Origin: Pseudomonadota bacterium | GTDB taxonomy: Bacteria; Desulfobacterota; Desulfobacteria; Desulfobacterales; Desulfobacteraceae | Direction: 5' to 3' | DNA: 6,929 bases | Assembly (NCBI GenBank): GCA_018816605.1 | Contig: JAHIVS010000678.1 | Location: 1 to 6,929, forward strand | Position numbers and translations under genes: made by a program | Part shown: positions 6,734 to 6,929 of the stretch, in pieces | Numbering within the stretch: position 1 is the first letter of the stretch | Layout: every line of letters begins with the position of its first letter | The notes under the pieces: generated by a model | What the model was told of the DNA's origin: nothing | The model's input: the letters and a program-made list of their open reading frames with translations, nothing else | Databases searched by the model: none

Positions 6734-6743
6734 GATCCTTAAA
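6712..6743. repeat. Inverted repeats across the end of the aminomutase-like gene
   Basis: TTTAAGGA (6712-6719) and TCCTTAAA (6736-6743) are exact reverse complements around the TAG stop at 6731-6733. Nested inside, GGATCC occurs twice (6724-6729 and 6733-6738) separated by ATA, giving an alternative 6-bp hairpin. What follows is an A run and not a T run, so a standard terminator on the + strand is not supported; an RNA-stabilising or weak terminator role is possible. Confidence 0.35.
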
Positions 6744-6810
6744 AAACAGGTTAGACTATTCGCAAATGACGCTTTGCTTAAAATTTTTATTCATCAACCT
6801 GATTCTAACA

Positions 6811-6814
6811 GGAG
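6811..6814 (+). promoter_or_regulatory. Ribosome binding site for the gene starting at 6820
   Basis: GGAG (within AGGAG, 6810-6814) lies five bases before the ATG at 6820. It separates this gene's translation start from the operon upstream, 86 bases after the preceding stop. Confidence 0.7.
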
Positions 6815-6819
6815 TTACC

Positions 6820-6929
6820 ATGACCACGATTGCCCATGCCATGGACAACCTGCCCATGCCGGGCCGAAAGGACAACAAGTTTTACACCGATGTCAATCCG
6901 CTGACCATGGGGGCGGGCGAGACCCTGTC
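6820..6929 (+). CDS. Start of an unrecognised protein, cut by the right edge
   Basis: Thirty-six codons are visible, beginning MTTIAHAMDNLPMPG and including FYTDVNPLTMGAGETL, before the window ends. The start is supported by AGGAG five bases upstream. No signal peptide or membrane segment is seen in this part. The codons favour C and G in third position, more like the genes at the left edge of the window than the preceding operon. I do not recognise the family and assign no function. It may be transcribed with the operon or separately; the 86-base AT-rich gap before it has inverted repeats but no convincing promoter. Confidence 0.7.
   Translation, partial: MTTIAHAMDNLPMPGRKDNKFYTDVNPLTMGAGETL

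Noticed and set aside
6724..6738. Double GGATCC as a cloning artefact
   Set aside because: One copy encodes in-frame residues at the natural end of the gene and the flanks continue smoothly on both sides, so chance is sufficient.
6762..6790. Intrinsic terminator from GCAAA/TTTGC followed by a T-rich stretch
   Set aside because: The stem is only 5 bp and AT-rich, and the T-rich part is interrupted by A residues.

Overview
The window looks like part of a chromosome from an anaerobic deltaproteobacterium, most plausibly a Desulfobacterales-type sulfate reducer. This is inferred from the kinds of protein present (a molybdenum hydroxylase, crotonases, an ADP-forming acyl-CoA synthetase and a KamA-type radical SAM protein) and was not tested by any search. 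Every supported gene is on the + strand. No tRNA, rRNA, CRISPR array, insertion sequence or origin was seen.

Layout. (1) Positions 1-526 hold the broken end of a molybdenum hydroxylase locus. The middle of a xanthine dehydrogenase-type molybdopterin subunit enters from the left edge and loses its family match near 476-486. In another frame the sequence then reads like the last residues of the FAD-binding subunit, so this looks like a deletion scar. (2) 596-1378 is a crotonase-fold protein of the ECHDC3-like type that lacks both catalytic glutamates of classical enoyl-CoA hydratase. (3) 1379-1589 is a non-coding gap with a 9-bp stem-loop and a cluster of overlapping palindromes just before the next ribosome binding site. 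(4) 1590-6733 is a tight three-gene operon: a catalytically complete enoyl-CoA hydratase, a full-length fused ADP-forming acyl-CoA synthetase, and a 734-residue radical SAM/PLP aminomutase-like protein of the KamA family. The gaps are 16 and 7 bases. (5) 6734-6819 is a short AT-rich gap with inverted repeats. (6) A new gene starts at 6820 and runs off the right edge; its family is not recognised.

How they may work together (inference). The KamA-like enzyme keeps the [4Fe-4S] cysteines, the PLP lysine and the carboxylate-binding arginine of lysine 2,3-aminomutase. The two aspartates that hold the lysine side chain appear to be Lys and Asn, the pair reported for glutamate 2,3-aminomutase. Together with an acyl-CoA synthetase and a crotonase, this suggests an alpha-amino acid to beta-amino acid to CoA-thioester route, perhaps glutamate via 3-aminoglutarate to an enoyl-CoA. 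This would be an undescribed pathway if real, and it is only a hypothesis here.

By eye the three-gene operon is richer in A/T, especially at third codon positions, than the genes on either side. That fits a separately acquired module.
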